Numbered from the stretch's first letter, positions 9,390 to 19,285 are shown. The stretch: 64,000 nt of DNA from Mesorhizobium amorphae (GCA_003240775.1 QFNI01000012.1:56171-120170); one strand, 5' to 3'. Numbers and translations are program-made. The notes: generated from the sequence alone by a model not told the origin.

Positions 9390-9494
9390 AATCCACCGCA
9401 TCCATTCCAATTGATGGGATGCTCAAGCAATTGCGGTTCTGCCGCTGGCGGTTCCCTGCTATGGGCGGCGCAAGTGTTCCGGCCGGAGAGTGTC

Positions 9495-10340
9495 ATGACC
9501 CCTGTGAGCGCAAGCCGCGCCAAGCTGCGTGAGATCGATCCGATCTGGGACGCGGTGCGCGAGGAGGCCGCGATCGCGGTCGCCAACGACCCCGTGCTGG
9601 CAGCCTTCCTGTATTCCACGATCCTCAACAACGAGACCCTGGAACAGGCGGTGATCCACCGCCTGTCGGAGCGCCTGGCCCACCAGGATCTCGGCGCCGA
9701 CCTGATCCGCCAGACCTTCACCGAGATGATGCGCGACCAGCCGGAATGGTCGGGCATGCTGCGCGTCGACATCCAGGCCTATTACGACCGCGACCCGGCC
9801 TGCGACCGCTTCATGATGCCCATCCTCTACTTCAAGGGCTTCCACGCGATCCAGACGCACCGCCTGGCGCACTGGCTGTGGCATCGCAAGCGCCAGGATT
9901 TCGCGCTCTATCTCCAGAGCCGCTCCTCGTCCGTCTTCCAGACCGACATCCACCCGGCCGCTCGCCTCGGCAAGGGGCTCTTCATCGATCATGCCACGGG
10001 CCTCGTCGTGGGCGAGACCGCGGTGATCGAGGACAACGTGTCGCTGCTGCACGGCGTGACGCTCGGCGGCACCGGCAAGGCGGGCGGCGACCGCCATCCC
10101 AAGATCCGTCATGGCGTGCTGATCGGAGCGGGCGCCAAGATCCTCGGCAACATCGAGGTCGGTCACTGCTCCAAGGTGGCGGCGGGCTCGGTGGTGCTCG
10201 CGTCCGTGCCCAACAACAAGACGGTGGCCGGCGTCCCCGCGCGCGTGGTGGGCGAATCCGGCTGCGCGCAGCCCGCGCGCGACATGAACCAGGCGCTGCC
10301 CTCGCAGGCCATGGATCACGTTCTGTCGTTCGACATCTGA
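9495..10340 (+). CDS. cysE: Serine O-acetyltransferase
   Basis: A 281-residue CysE, which makes O-acetylserine for cysteine synthesis. The N-terminal helical domain (residues 1-150) has DPVLAAF and the R-x-DIQAYYDRDPAC stretch. The C-terminal left-handed beta-helix is built of hexapeptides, with IHPAARLGKGLFIDHATG and GVTLGGTGK around the active-site histidines. The usual flexible tail follows. ATG 9495 has GGAGAG six bases upstream. The DUF3126 gene follows, as in other Hyphomicrobiales. Confidence 0.95.
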   Translation: MTPVSASRAKLREIDPIWDAVREEAAIAVANDPVLAAFLYSTILNNETLEQAVIHRLSERLAHQDLGADLIRQTFTEMMRDQPEWSGMLRVDIQAYYDRDPACDRFMMPILYFKGFHAIQTHRLAHWLWHRKRQDFALYLQSRSSSVFQTDIHPAARLGKGLFIDHATGLVVGETAVIEDNVSLLHGVTLGGTGKAGGDRHPKIRHGVLIGAGAKILGNIEVGHCSKVAAGSVVLASVPNNKTVAGVPARVVGESGCAQPARDMNQALPSQAMDHVLSFDI

Positions 10341-10456
10341 AGGGCGGGGCTGCCCGCGCCTTTACACCGCTGCCGCCCCCGTGGCAGATGCGCCCTCCCG
10401 GCGGGGCGCCGCCGATCGTTGCCAAGCGGCGCCGCCGCACCCAATCGGAGACACGC

Positions 10457-10660
10457 GTGAAGCCCGACGAAATCAAGAAGCTGGACGCCTATTTCAAGCG
10501 CGCCTTCCAGAACCCCCAGCTGACCGTGAAGGCCCGCCCCCGCAAGGAGGATTCGGCCGAGGTCTATCTCGGCGACGAGTTCCTGGGCATCGTCTTCAAG
10601 GACGAGGAAGACGGCGACTACAACTTCTCGATGGCGATCCTCGACATCGACCTGGGCTGA
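10457..10660 (+). CDS. DUF3126 family protein
   Basis: A 67-residue protein starting at GTG 10457 with CGGAGA upstream. It begins VKPDEIKKLDAYFKR and ends with a DGDYNFSMAILDIDL block, matching the small alphaproteobacterial DUF3126 family that commonly follows cysE. Function unknown; the neighbourhood suggests a link to sulfur or cysteine metabolism, but this is inference only. The stop is four bases from the end of the convergent next gene. Confidence 0.85.
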   Translation: MKPDEIKKLDAYFKRAFQNPQLTVKARPRKEDSAEVYLGDEFLGIVFKDEEDGDYNFSMAILDIDLG

Positions 10661-10663
10661 GGC

Positions 10664-11377
10664 TCAGCCCGCTTCCGGCAGGAGCGAGGCGGCGCGCTCC
10701 CTGATGCGCCCGTCGAGCTCCCGCCAGTTCCCGAGCAGGCTCTTGGGAAAGCGATAGGTGAGGCTCAGGCTCTTGCCGATGAAGAGGTCCCGCTCGCAGG
10801 GTGCGAGCGAGGTCTCCGCCGCAGGCCCCGCCAGGCAGCGTGCGACGAAACGGGCACCGCCCTCTGCAGGTCCCACCACCAGCGTCTCGTCCGTGTAGCC
10901 GCTGTCGCGCCGCAGATTGCGGACGCTCAGGCCGGCCGGTCCTTCCGACACCCCGTCTTCCAGCAACGGTGCATAGACCGGCTCCAGCCTGCCGCTCATG
11001 TCGCGCGACATGCCGCGCGGCTCGATCGTTGCGAACACGATGTTGCGGCTGCCATCCGCGTTGTTGAAGTCGCCCCGCGCGGCTTCGCTGTATCCGTCGA
11101 GCGCCGGCCAGCGCCAGTAGAGGTCGAGCCGGGACGCCGTGCCCGTGCTGCGGGCTGTGGGGCTGCGGATCATGTTGAGCGGCACCGTCAGCACGTCGTT
11201 GCCCACCACCACTTCCGCGCGCGCCTGGCTTTCCGTGTGTCCGCCCATCGCGATCGTGTGGCCGATGGAGGGTGCGAAGCCGACGATCAGGGCCGTCGCC
11301 GCCGCGAGCCCACCGACGACTAGGCCGAGGCTGCGCCGCAGCGACCGCTCTTTGTGCGGCTTGATCGCCTCGCTCAT
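10664..11377 (-). CDS. Conserved-looking periplasmic or membrane-anchored protein, unknown function
   Basis: A 237-residue protein with a short basic N terminus and one hydrophobic segment (about residues 17-38, LGLVVGGLAAATALIVGFAP). This is either an uncleaved anchor or a long signal. The rest is a soluble domain with RLDLYWRWPALDGY and a pair of cysteines (ARCLAGP and APCERD), which could form a disulfide in the periplasm. I do not recognise a named family. ATG 11377 is chosen over an upstream in-frame ATG at 11419 because it sits just before the basic n-region. Convergent with the DUF3126 gene. Confidence 0.65.
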   Translation of the reverse strand: MSEAIKPHKERSLRRSLGLVVGGLAAATALIVGFAPSIGHTIAMGGHTESQARAEVVVGNDVLTVPLNMIRSPTARSTGTASRLDLYWRWPALDGYSEAARGDFNNADGSRNIVFATIEPRGMSRDMSGRLEPVYAPLLEDGVSEGPAGLSVRNLRRDSGYTDETLVVGPAEGGARFVARCLAGPAAETSLAPCERDLFIGKSLSLTYRFPKSLLGNWRELDGRIRERAASLLPEAG

Positions 11378-11520
11378 CGTTTCCACCCACGCTGCATACC
11401 CCAAGCCTTCCCCGAACATGGTTAAGGAGTGGTGACGCGAGCCCCCGGCTTACCTTGCGCTTGCGCGCCGCCGCGGCCTTTTGCATGCTCGGCCGCTGGG
11501 AAGTTCGGGGAGGGACTGTG

Positions 11521-12111
11521 ATGGCGATCTACGAGCTCGAGGGGGTGCGCCCGGTCTTCGATCCCGAAGCGGTCTGGGTAGCGCCGGGCGCCGAGCTGAT
11601 GGGCAAGGTGCGCCTGGGCAAGGCATGCAGCGTGTGGTTCGGCGCCGTGCTGCGGGGCGACACCGAATGGATCGATGTCGGCGAGCGTTCGAACATCCAG
11701 GAGCATTCGGTGCTCCACACCGATCCCGGTTTTCCGCTCAGCATCGGTGAAGGCTGCACGGTCGGCCATCGCGCCATCCTGCACGGCTGCACGGTGGGGC
11801 GGAACAGCCTGATTGGCATGGGCGCCATCGTGCTCAACGGAGCGGTGATCGGCGAGGAGTGTTTGGTGGGGGCGGGCGCGCTGGTCACGGAGAACAAGGT
11901 GTTTCCCAACCGCTCCTTGATCGTCGGCTCGCCCGCCCGCGCCGTGCGCACGCTGGACGACCGCGCGGTCGCGCGCCTCCACGCTTCGGCGCTCCACTAT
12001 TCCGAGAACGCCAAGCGCTTCCGCCTGGGGCTGGTGGCCATCTCGACAGCAAAAAAAGAGCCGGCCTCGGGGGAGGCCGGCTCACCGTTTCGGGCCGGGA
12101 AGGGGACGTGA
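11521..12111 (+). CDS. Gamma-carbonic-anhydrase-like hexapeptide-repeat protein
   Basis: A 196-residue left-handed beta-helix protein of the gamma-CA/PaaY family. The hexapeptide repeats run from about residue 15 to 150, and the zinc-ligand histidines are visible in NIQEHSVLH, TVGHRAILHGC. It ends in a helical tail. Members bind zinc or iron and may be carbonic anhydrases or assembly factors. The last 20 or so codons run through the hairpin that terminates the opposite gene, so the C-terminal residues may be recent and unimportant. The start ATG 11521 is well placed after GGGAGGG. Confidence 0.9.
   Translation: MAIYELEGVRPVFDPEAVWVAPGAELMGKVRLGKACSVWFGAVLRGDTEWIDVGERSNIQEHSVLHTDPGFPLSIGEGCTVGHRAILHGCTVGRNSLIGMGAIVLNGAVIGEECLVGAGALVTENKVFPNRSLIVGSPARAVRTLDDRAVARLHASALHYSENAKRFRLGLVAISTAKKEPASGEAGSPFRAGKGT
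12051..12083 (-). terminator. Intrinsic terminator of the transglutaminase-like gene
   Basis: An 11-bp perfect stem (12058-12068 with 12073-12083, GAGCCGGCCTC arms) and a GGGG loop are followed, in the leftward direction, by seven T (12057-12051). It lies inside the last codons of the convergent carbonic-anhydrase-like gene. Confidence 0.88.
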
Positions 12112-12132
12112 GACCGGACCCGAAAGGATCGG

Positions 12133-12738
12133 TCAGCGCACGCTGCCGACTGCCACCGAGCGGCCGTCCTCAATTGCGGTCCAGGCCGAAGCCGAGCGCT
12201 CCGACTGGCGCTTGAGGAAGGTGTAGTCGGTTTCCAGCCAGCCCAGCACGCGGGGCTCGAGATTGTCCAGGATGAAGTCGCCGCGGTCGGTGCGCGCGGT
12301 CAGCACCGCATGGCCGTCGCCGTTGGGCTGGCGCACCACCGTGATGAGCAGGCTCGACGCGGGCAGGCCGAGCGCCATCAGCGCGCGCTGCTTTTCCAGC
12401 ACGTAGTCCTCGCAGTCGCCGCGACCGTCGGGATAGGACCAGAACTCCTCGCGGCCCCACATCTCCATGTCGGTCATGGGCGTGATCTCCGCGTTGATGC
12501 GGTTGTTGACGGCCACGATCTCGGACCAGATGCCCTTGGTCAGGCGGATGGGCGCCGTGTTGCGGCTGGTCACGGCGCAAGGAGCGGGGTTCGACTGGCA
12601 GAACTCCCAGTGGCCGATCGGCTGGGTGGAGCGTCCGCCCGTGGGCATGGCCGAGGAGGCCTGCGCCGCGCTCGACAGGCCGGCCACGACGATGAGCGCC
12701 GCTGCCACCAAGCTCTTCCCAACGATCCCTGCGCCCAT
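12133..12738 (-). CDS. Transglutaminase-like cysteine peptidase (BTLCP), secreted
   Basis: A 201-residue protein with a clear signal peptide (residues 1-28, ending AAQASSA) and the bacterial transglutaminase-like cysteine proteinase domain. The catalytic cysteine is in GRGDCEDYVLEK (about residue 110), the histidine in GDGHAVLTA, and the aspartate in DFILDNL. Family members such as LapG cut periplasmic adhesins, but Hyphomicrobiales carry many copies with unknown substrates, and no adhesin is adjacent. ATG 12738 has GGGAGA about 9 bases upstream. Confidence 0.88.
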   Translation of the reverse strand: MGAGIVGKSLVAAALIVVAGLSSAAQASSAMPTGGRSTQPIGHWEFCQSNPAPCAVTSRNTAPIRLTKGIWSEIVAVNNRINAEITPMTDMEMWGREEFWSYPDGRGDCEDYVLEKQRALMALGLPASSLLITVVRQPNGDGHAVLTARTDRGDFILDNLEPRVLGWLETDYTFLKRQSERSASAWTAIEDGRSVAVGSVR

Positions 12739-12930
12739 TGCTTTTGTCTCCCTTGTTGAGAAGACAATCGCACGCACGCCTTGATTTGCGGCGAAATGAG
12801 GGCGTCAATATTGATTAGATTTGTAATATACTTCTTGGAAACGGAAGTTCTATTTGGATTGATTCAAAGATCGGTATTTGCGCATCGCCGGTAGTTTTCC
12901 ATTAGCCATGAGGGTCGCACCGCCCAAACG

Positions 12931-12955
12931 AAAAAACCGGCCGCGAGGGCCGGTT
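12931..12955 (-). terminator. Intrinsic terminator of the PilZ gene
   Basis: An 8-bp stem (AACCGGCC at 12935-12942 with GGCCGGTT at 12948-12955) is followed leftward by a run of T (12936-12931), just after the PilZ-domain gene. Confidence 0.82.
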
Positions 12956-12980
12956 TCCAACTGCCTGTAGGTTGCTGCCC

Positions 12981-13598
12981 TCAGGAATGAATCTGGTTGA
13001 AGTTCGCTTCGATCGCGTGCTCGTGCTGCACGGACGCGAATTCTACCGCCACGCCCTCCTCGAACTGGCGCACCACGCGGCCGCGCATGTTGCCGATCAG
13101 GACCTCCATGCCCATTGCCGGCCGCACGTCGATCTCGATGGCCACGCCGGAAAGCGACAGGTCGATGATGCGGCAGCGATACTGGCGGCCATCGGCGAGC
13201 TGAAGCACGGTCAGGGGGTTGCGCGGCGCCACGCGGTCGTGGCGGCGGTCTTCGGGCAGGTCGAGCTCGTGCTTGTTGGCGAGCCAGGTGAGCTGCGCCG
13301 CGAGCTTTTCCTTCTTGCGGTCCGACGCCATCACCGTCATCGCGAAGCCGTCGTCGAGATGGCGCGTCACCACGCCCTCGATGCGGCCGACATGGTCGAG
13401 ATAGGCGATCACGCGCTCGCCCGGCTCGCCCGAGCGCTCGCAGCGGAAGGCGACGTTGCCCGGCGACATGTCGAGCACCATGCAAGGGTGCTCGCTGCGG
13501 TCCTCGAGCATGTAGCGACCGTGGATCCTGACGGCCACGCGCTGGAAGGTCCGGCGCTCCGCGGGCGGGGCAACATAGCCGACGGCCTCAGACCTCAT
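12981..13598 (-). CDS. Protein with two PilZ-like domains
   Basis: A 205-residue cytoplasmic protein with two PilZ-type segments. The N-terminal one has ERRTFQRV and a degenerate DMSPGN in place of DxSxxG. The C-terminal one has RHDRVAPR and an intact DLSLSG followed by IEI. PilZ domains bind cyclic di-GMP through the RxxxR and D/NxSxxG motifs, so only the second domain looks competent. ATG 13598 is preferred over in-frame ATG codons further upstream. It has its own terminator, and a PAS-domain gene precedes it. Confidence 0.85.
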   Translation of the reverse strand: MRSEAVGYVAPPAERRTFQRVAVRIHGRYMLEDRSEHPCMVLDMSPGNVAFRCERSGEPGERVIAYLDHVGRIEGVVTRHLDDGFAMTVMASDRKKEKLAAQLTWLANKHELDLPEDRRHDRVAPRNPLTVLQLADGRQYRCRIIDLSLSGVAIEIDVRPAMGMEVLIGNMRGRVVRQFEEGVAVEFASVQHEHAIEANFNQIHS

Positions 13599-13712
13599 GA
13601 CATCACCTATCGAGCGAAGACCCATCGCTGTCCGATGGCTCGTGATGATGCTTAACAGGATGCTGGTTAACGCTGGGTGATCGCGAGCGCAGGGAGCGCT
13701 CTTCTCCACCCC

Positions 13713-14348
13713 TCAGTGAAGGTCTTCGCGACCCCCGTCGAGAACCAGCAGGTGCCGCACGCGGCGCGCGCCGCCGCTGTTTGGCGCGACCAGGATCGCG
13801 TCCGGCGCGAGCGGCGGCACGGGAAGCACCATGCGGCGCTCGATCCCCGCGGCTTCCGCATCCACGTCCAGGCTGCGCACGCTCTCGATCTCGCACGACA
13901 CCAGGGCCTCCGCGCCGAGCCAGAACGGGTTGTCGACGGCGACCGTGATGCCTAAGCAGCGCTCGGCTTCGCTCGGGCCCTCCAGGGGCAGCAGCAGAAG
14001 CTCGAAGCGCGCCGCCCGGCCCTTCTCGGTGAAGCCGCGATAATCGATCACCGATACCGACTGGTGATCGAAGGTCGAGGCGACGAGCTGGCTCGCCAGG
14101 TTCTGGTCGCGCGCGCGCCACAGCGAAGGGAAGGAGAAGCCTTTCAACTCACGCCCGTGTGTGGCGCAAAGCCGCGTGCCCGCAAGGCGAAACACCGCTT
14201 CGCCGCGGCCGTCGCGCTCCAGGATGAAGGTGTCCGACAACAGCGAGCGGATGTCCGCGGGCTCGATCGCCGAATGCCGCGGGGCAGGGCGTCCGTCGCG
14301 AAGGTCGTTCCAGTATCGAAAAAGGGCAGTCGATCCATCTTGCTTCAT
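13713..14348 (-). CDS. PAS-domain protein (PAS_5 type)
   Basis: A 211-residue protein whose first 150 residues fit the alphaproteobacterial PAS_5 family: SALFRYWNDLRDG-like start (TALFRYWNDLR), IEPADIRSLLSDTFILE, FRLAGTRLC and LLLPLEG blocks. There is no output domain and no membrane segment. Relatives are single-domain sensors of unknown partner. ATG 14348 has GGAG eight bases upstream, and the in-frame ATG at 14381 has no spaced ribosome site. It is read toward the PilZ gene, and the pair may be one signalling unit. Confidence 0.8.
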   Translation of the reverse strand: MKQDGSTALFRYWNDLRDGRPAPRHSAIEPADIRSLLSDTFILERDGRGEAVFRLAGTRLCATHGRELKGFSFPSLWRARDQNLASQLVASTFDHQSVSVIDYRGFTEKGRAARFELLLLPLEGPSEAERCLGITVAVDNPFWLGAEALVSCEIESVRSLDVDAEAAGIERRMVLPVPPLAPDAILVAPNSGGARRVRHLLVLDGGREDLH

Positions 14349-14506
14349 CGGGGCGCTCCGCAAGCTGTCGCGTTGTGCCATCCTCGAACGATTCGGGTGT
14401 TCATGACGGCTTTAATGCGTCGCGGAGCACGAACAGTGCCAGACCCCTCGAGTCACGACCGGAGACCCATCCGAGTTAAGGTTAACAGAACGTTGCGCTT
14501 GCTTAG

Positions 14507-14532
14507 GGAACCGACCGGTGGGACATTCCGTT
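14507..14532 (+). promoter_or_regulatory. EcfG (general stress sigma factor) promoter
   Basis: GGAAC at 14507-14511 and CGTT at 14529-14532 are separated by 17 bases. This matches the GGAAC-N16-17-CGTT consensus known for the alphaproteobacterial ECF15 sigma factor EcfG/RpoE2/SigT. It points at the putative small RNA below, not at a long gene. Confidence 0.65.
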
Positions 14533-14539
14533 CATTCCT

Positions 14540-14644
14540 AGACGGTGCTCGCAGGCCACTGCGGATGCCTCTCTCCAGTCAGCTTTCTTGTTGCCGAACC
14601 ATCGGCTGGCCGTCCAGGGTAACCCTTGGACGGCTTTCTTTTTT
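14540..14644 (+). ncRNA. Putative stress-induced small RNA
   Basis: A transcript of about 105 bases is bracketed by the EcfG-type promoter and an intrinsic terminator. No ORF fits in it. It contains a C/T-rich stretch (TGCCTCTCTCC at about 14566-14576) that could be a single-stranded seed, and a small GCCGA-ACCA-TCGGC hairpin before the terminator. Size, promoter class and C-rich segment recall GsrN of Caulobacter, but I cannot show homology. The ends are estimates. Confidence 0.5.
14609..14644 (+). terminator. Intrinsic terminator with no annotated gene upstream
   Basis: Stem GCCGTCCA (14609-14616) with TGGACGGC (14627-14634), extended by GGG/CCC inside, then TTTCTTTTTT. The only upstream genes within 2 kb are on the other strand, so it should end a small + strand transcript. 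Confidence 0.8.
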
Positions 14645-14727
14645 GCCGCGAAGGCTGCTTCGGGAAGCGAGTGAGAAGGCGTCGCCAAGCACCTGTGCTG
14701 GCTGCGGAAAATGCGGAGTTTCGTGTT

Positions 14728-15507
14728 GTGACCGATGAGGGGAACGGCCAGGCGGAAGATGGGCGGAATGCCGGATGGCGAGGCGCGCCGCGCCATCACG
14801 TGCCTGCGGTCGGGGGCCACGGCCCGGCCCGGACGCCCCGCTCGGAGCCGGCCTTCAACCTTCCCCCGGTGGTTCTGGCAGCGATCGCGCTCTGCGTGGG
14901 CGTGCACCTCGTGCGGACGCAAATCCTTAACGCCGACCAGGATCTCGCGCTTCTCCTGCGCACCGCTTTCGTGCCCGTTTTCCTGTCCGGCCCCTATGAC
15001 TGGGACATCTGGACCCTTGCCTCCACCGTCACCTATTCGCTGCTCCACGGCGGTATCCTCCATCTCGGGGTGAACATGGTCTGGCTCGCGGCCTTCGGCT
15101 CGCCGCTCGCGAGCCGCATGGGCGCCTGGCGCTTCGTCCTGTTCTGGATCGCCGCATCGGTCGCGGGCGCGCTCGTGTTCTTTGCGTTCAACCCCACGCT
15201 CCAGGCGCCGCTGGTGGGCGCGTCGGGCGCCATCGCCGGCATGATGGGGGCCGCCGCCCGCTTCGCCTTCCGCATCGACCGATCCGGCCGGGGCTCGCGC
15301 TTCGCGGGCCAGCCGCTTTCAATCGCCGCAGCCCTTTCCTCGCGAAACGTGCTCGTGTTCGTCGGCATCTGGCTTGCGGTCAACCTCGCGACAGGGCTGC
15401 TCGGCGCAGCACCCGGCGAGCCCAGCATCGCCTGGGAAGCGCATCTGGGCGGCTTCCTGCTCGGCTTCCTGTTCGTCGGCCCCTTCCTGCCGCGCCGCAT
15501 GGCTTGA
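14728..15507 (+). CDS. Rhomboid family intramembrane serine protease
   Basis: A 259-residue polytopic membrane protein. The catalytic serine is in VGASGAIAGMMG and the catalytic histidine in WEAHLGGFLLGF. The HGGILHLGVNMVWL segment matches the rhomboid HxxxN region. About six membrane helices follow a 45-residue soluble head. GTG 14728 is chosen as start because GCGGAG lies about 9 bases upstream and earlier in-frame codons run through the small-RNA terminator. The substrate is unknown. Confidence 0.88.
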   Translation: MTDEGNGQAEDGRNAGWRGAPRHHVPAVGGHGPARTPRSEPAFNLPPVVLAAIALCVGVHLVRTQILNADQDLALLLRTAFVPVFLSGPYDWDIWTLASTVTYSLLHGGILHLGVNMVWLAAFGSPLASRMGAWRFVLFWIAASVAGALVFFAFNPTLQAPLVGASGAIAGMMGAAARFAFRIDRSGRGSRFAGQPLSIAAALSSRNVLVFVGIWLAVNLATGLLGAAPGEPSIAWEAHLGGFLLGFLFVGPFLPRRMA

Positions 15508-15584
15508 ACTCGGGCGCCGCAGGCGGCACCATGCCGTTCGGGCGCTTTTTGCGGCGTCACGGCAGTGTCGAAGGAGGATCGGCG

Positions 15585-16016
15585 ATGACGGTGAAGGCCA
15601 TTCTGGACGCCAAGGGCAGCGATGTCGTGACGCTCGGCCCCAACGAGACGCTGGCCGAGGCCGTGCGTCTGCTTGCCGAGTACCGCATCGGCGCGCTCGT
15701 CGTCACCAACGGCGACCAGCGCATCGTGGGCATCCTGTCCGAGCGCGACATCGTGCGCTGCCTGGCCGAGAAGGGGGCCGCGGCGCTCGAGGAAACCGTG
15801 CGCGCGGCCATGACGCCCAAGGTCAACATCTGCAACGAAGGCCACACCGTGGCCGAGGTCATGGAGATCATGACGCGCGGCCGCTTCCGCCACCTGCCCG
15901 TCGAGCGCGACGGCCAGATCTGCGGCATCGTTTCCATCGGCGACGTGGTGAAGCGGCGCATCGAGGATGCCGAGCGCGAGGCCGAAGACATGAAGCAGTA
16001 TATCGCGATGGCCTGA
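15585..16016 (+). CDS. Tandem CBS-domain protein
   Basis: A 143-residue protein consisting of two CBS domains (about residues 5-62 and 75-130), with the typical VGILSERDIVR and CGIVSIGDVVK ends. Stand-alone CBS pairs bind adenine nucleotides and act as energy sensors or modulators; this size is common in alphaproteobacteria. A strong AAGGAGG site precedes ATG 15585. It lies 77 bases after the rhomboid gene and 80 bases before gatB on the same strand. Confidence 0.92.
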   Translation: MTVKAILDAKGSDVVTLGPNETLAEAVRLLAEYRIGALVVTNGDQRIVGILSERDIVRCLAEKGAAALEETVRAAMTPKVNICNEGHTVAEVMEIMTRGRFRHLPVERDGQICGIVSIGDVVKRRIEDAEREAEDMKQYIAMA

Positions 16017-16096
16017 GGGCCTCGCTGCGGCTTGCCCGGAAAGCCCGTTTGCACTAGCCAGCGGGCTGAATTCCGTTTGCCGGAGCACGCATCCGC

Positions 16097-17599
<1,503 letters not shown>

Positions 17600-17601
17600 C
17601 C

Positions 17602-18093
17602 GTGTTCGTCCGCAGCGCGGGCGAGCGCGACCTTCGCGCCGTCCGCGCGCTTCTGGTCGAGACCTGGCACGCCACCTATGACGGCATCTATGGCCGCGAG
17701 CGCGTGACAGAGATCACCGACGAGTGGCATTCCGTCCGCTCCCTCGAGGCGCGCCTCAAACGCCCCCGCGCGGAGTTCCTGGTGGCCGATGACGGCGCGC
17801 GCATCGGCGGCATGGCCTATGCCGCCGCGACCACCGATCCCAACATCGTCACCCTGCACCAGCTCTATGTGCTGCCCGCCTTCCAGCGGCGCGGCGTGGG
17901 CTCGGACCTGCTGGCGGAGATCGAAGAGTGTTTTCCCGATGCGCGCACCCTGCGCGTCGAAGTGGAGAGCCAGAACTCCAACGCGCTGTGTTTCTACCGG
18001 GCCCGCGGATTCACCGACACCGGCGAAGAGCTGGCGCCCGGCGGAACGGGCTTCGTCATTCCCGCATTGACGCTTTCGAAGCCGCTTGCCTGA
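17602..18093 (+). CDS. GNAT family N-acetyltransferase
   Basis: A 163-residue acetyltransferase starting at GTG 17602; its GGAGG site lies in the last codons of gatB, so the two are likely coupled. The acetyl-CoA-binding motif A is LHQLYVLPAFQRRGVGSDLL (about residues 74-93), and the C-terminal CFYRARGFTDTGEE is also typical. The substrate is unknown; proximity to gatB is conserved in relatives but gives no clear clue. Confidence 0.88.
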   Translation: MFVRSAGERDLRAVRALLVETWHATYDGIYGRERVTEITDEWHSVRSLEARLKRPRAEFLVADDGARIGGMAYAAATTDPNIVTLHQLYVLPAFQRRGVGSDLLAEIEECFPDARTLRVEVESQNSNALCFYRARGFTDTGEELAPGGTGFVIPALTLSKPLA

Positions 18094-18177
18094 TGCGGCA
18101 AGGCTGCGCCTTGCGCCGAGCCCGCCGACAGGCGATAGAGCGGGCGCAGTCGCCCCAGAGATGCCCCGAGAGATACG

Positions 18178-18576
18178 ATGAAGAAGTTCCTGCTTCAGTT
18201 CTTCACCTGGTGGCACGGGCAGAACCTCAACACCCGCTTCCACACCTGGCGCTTCGGCACGAAGGTGGGCGAGGACGAGTGGGGCAACGTCTATTACGAA
18301 GGCGGCAAGGACTCCGAAGGTCGCACGCGGCGCTGGGTGATCTACGCCGATTATTCGGAAGCCTCGAAGATCCCGCCCGGCTGGCACGGCTGGATGCACC
18401 ACCGCTTCGACACGCCCCCCTCGCGCGAGGAGTATCGCCCGCGCGAATGGCAGAAGCCGCATGAGCCCAACCTGACGGGCACCGATCTCGCTTATCGCCC
18501 CAAGGGCTCGCTGCTCGGCCAGGGCAAGCGCCCGGTGGTGACGGGCGACTACGATGCGTGGACGCCCGGCGGCTGA
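18178..18576 (+). CDS. NDUFA12-type complex I accessory subunit
   Basis: A 132-residue homologue of mitochondrial NDUFA12 (B17.2), an alphaproteobacterial supernumerary subunit of NADH:ubiquinone oxidoreductase. Conserved blocks include FTWWHGQNLNTRFHTWRFG, VGEDEWGNVYYE, RRWVIY and PPGWHGWMHH. It lacks a targeting peptide, as expected in bacteria. It is not with a nuo operon here, which is usual. DUF2155, its common neighbour, follows. Confidence 0.95.
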   Translation: MKKFLLQFFTWWHGQNLNTRFHTWRFGTKVGEDEWGNVYYEGGKDSEGRTRRWVIYADYSEASKIPPGWHGWMHHRFDTPPSREEYRPREWQKPHEPNLTGTDLAYRPKGSLLGQGKRPVVTGDYDAWTPGG

Positions 18577-18667
18577 TGCCGCCCCGTTCGCAAGGTTCTC
18601 GCCATATTCGGATCGTAAGGCGGCTCTGCGTGGCGCGTGTTGGACGGCGCGCGTCCGGAGAGCTTTC

Positions 18668-19168
18668 ATGACCCTGCGCCAGTCGCTTCTCGCCAGCCTT
18701 GCCGCGCTCTGCCTTGCAGCACCCGCTTTCGCGCAGGATGAATCGGGCGATCTGCCGGATTTCGACCCCGACGCCGAGCAGGGCGAGACGATCGAGCAGG
18801 AGCAGCCCACGCCCGTTCAGCCGCAGCGGGTCGCAAACAAGGTCGCCGAGTTCACCGGCATCGACAAGATCACCGGCCGCATCTCTTCCTTCGACGTCTA
18901 TATCGGCGAAACCGTGCAGTTCGGCGCGCTCCAGGTCACGCCGCGCGTGTGCTATTCGCGGCCCGACGCGGAGGAGCCCAAGACGGACTCGTTCGTGGAA
19001 GTGGACGAGATCACGCTCGACCGGAAGATCCGGCGCATCTTCACCGGCTGGATGTTCGCCGAGAGCCCCGGCCTGAATGCGGTGGAGCACGCGGTCTATG
19101 ACGTGTGGCTGAAGACCTGCAAGCAGGACTCGAATTTGCCTGCGCCTGCCACGTCTCAGGCGAATTAG
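18668..19168 (+). CDS. DUF2155 secreted protein
   Basis: A 166-residue protein with a signal peptide (residues 1-22, cut after PAFA) and an acidic stretch. The DUF2155 domain begins about residue 75, with FDVYIGETVQFGALQVTPR and IFTGWMFAESPGLNAVEHAVYD; two cysteines (RVCYS and KTCKQ) probably form a disulfide. DUF2155 is an alphaproteobacterial periplasmic family often beside NDUFA12. Function unknown. ATG 18668 follows GGAGAG. Confidence 0.9.
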   Translation: MTLRQSLLASLAALCLAAPAFAQDESGDLPDFDPDAEQGETIEQEQPTPVQPQRVANKVAEFTGIDKITGRISSFDVYIGETVQFGALQVTPRVCYSRPDAEEPKTDSFVEVDEITLDRKIRRIFTGWMFAESPGLNAVEHAVYDVWLKTCKQDSNLPAPATSQAN

Positions 19169-19232
19169 GCGCGGGGCTGTTTGGGGGGCTGGATGACTGC
19201 TTGAGTGGTGGAGGGGTTACCCCCACCCTGTA

Positions 19233-19255
19233 TCCCTCCCCTCAAGGGGGAGGGA
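19233..19255. repeat. Palindromic intergenic repeat
   Basis: Near-perfect hairpin CCCTCCCC-TCAA-GGGGGAGGG between the DUF2155 gene and aat. Short palindromes with this CCCTCAAGGG core are scattered in many Hyphomicrobiales genomes. It could also act as a weak terminator, but there is no T run. Confidence 0.6.
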
Positions 19256-19285
19256 GGGCGTCGACGGTGGTGTGAGGCTGGGTTT

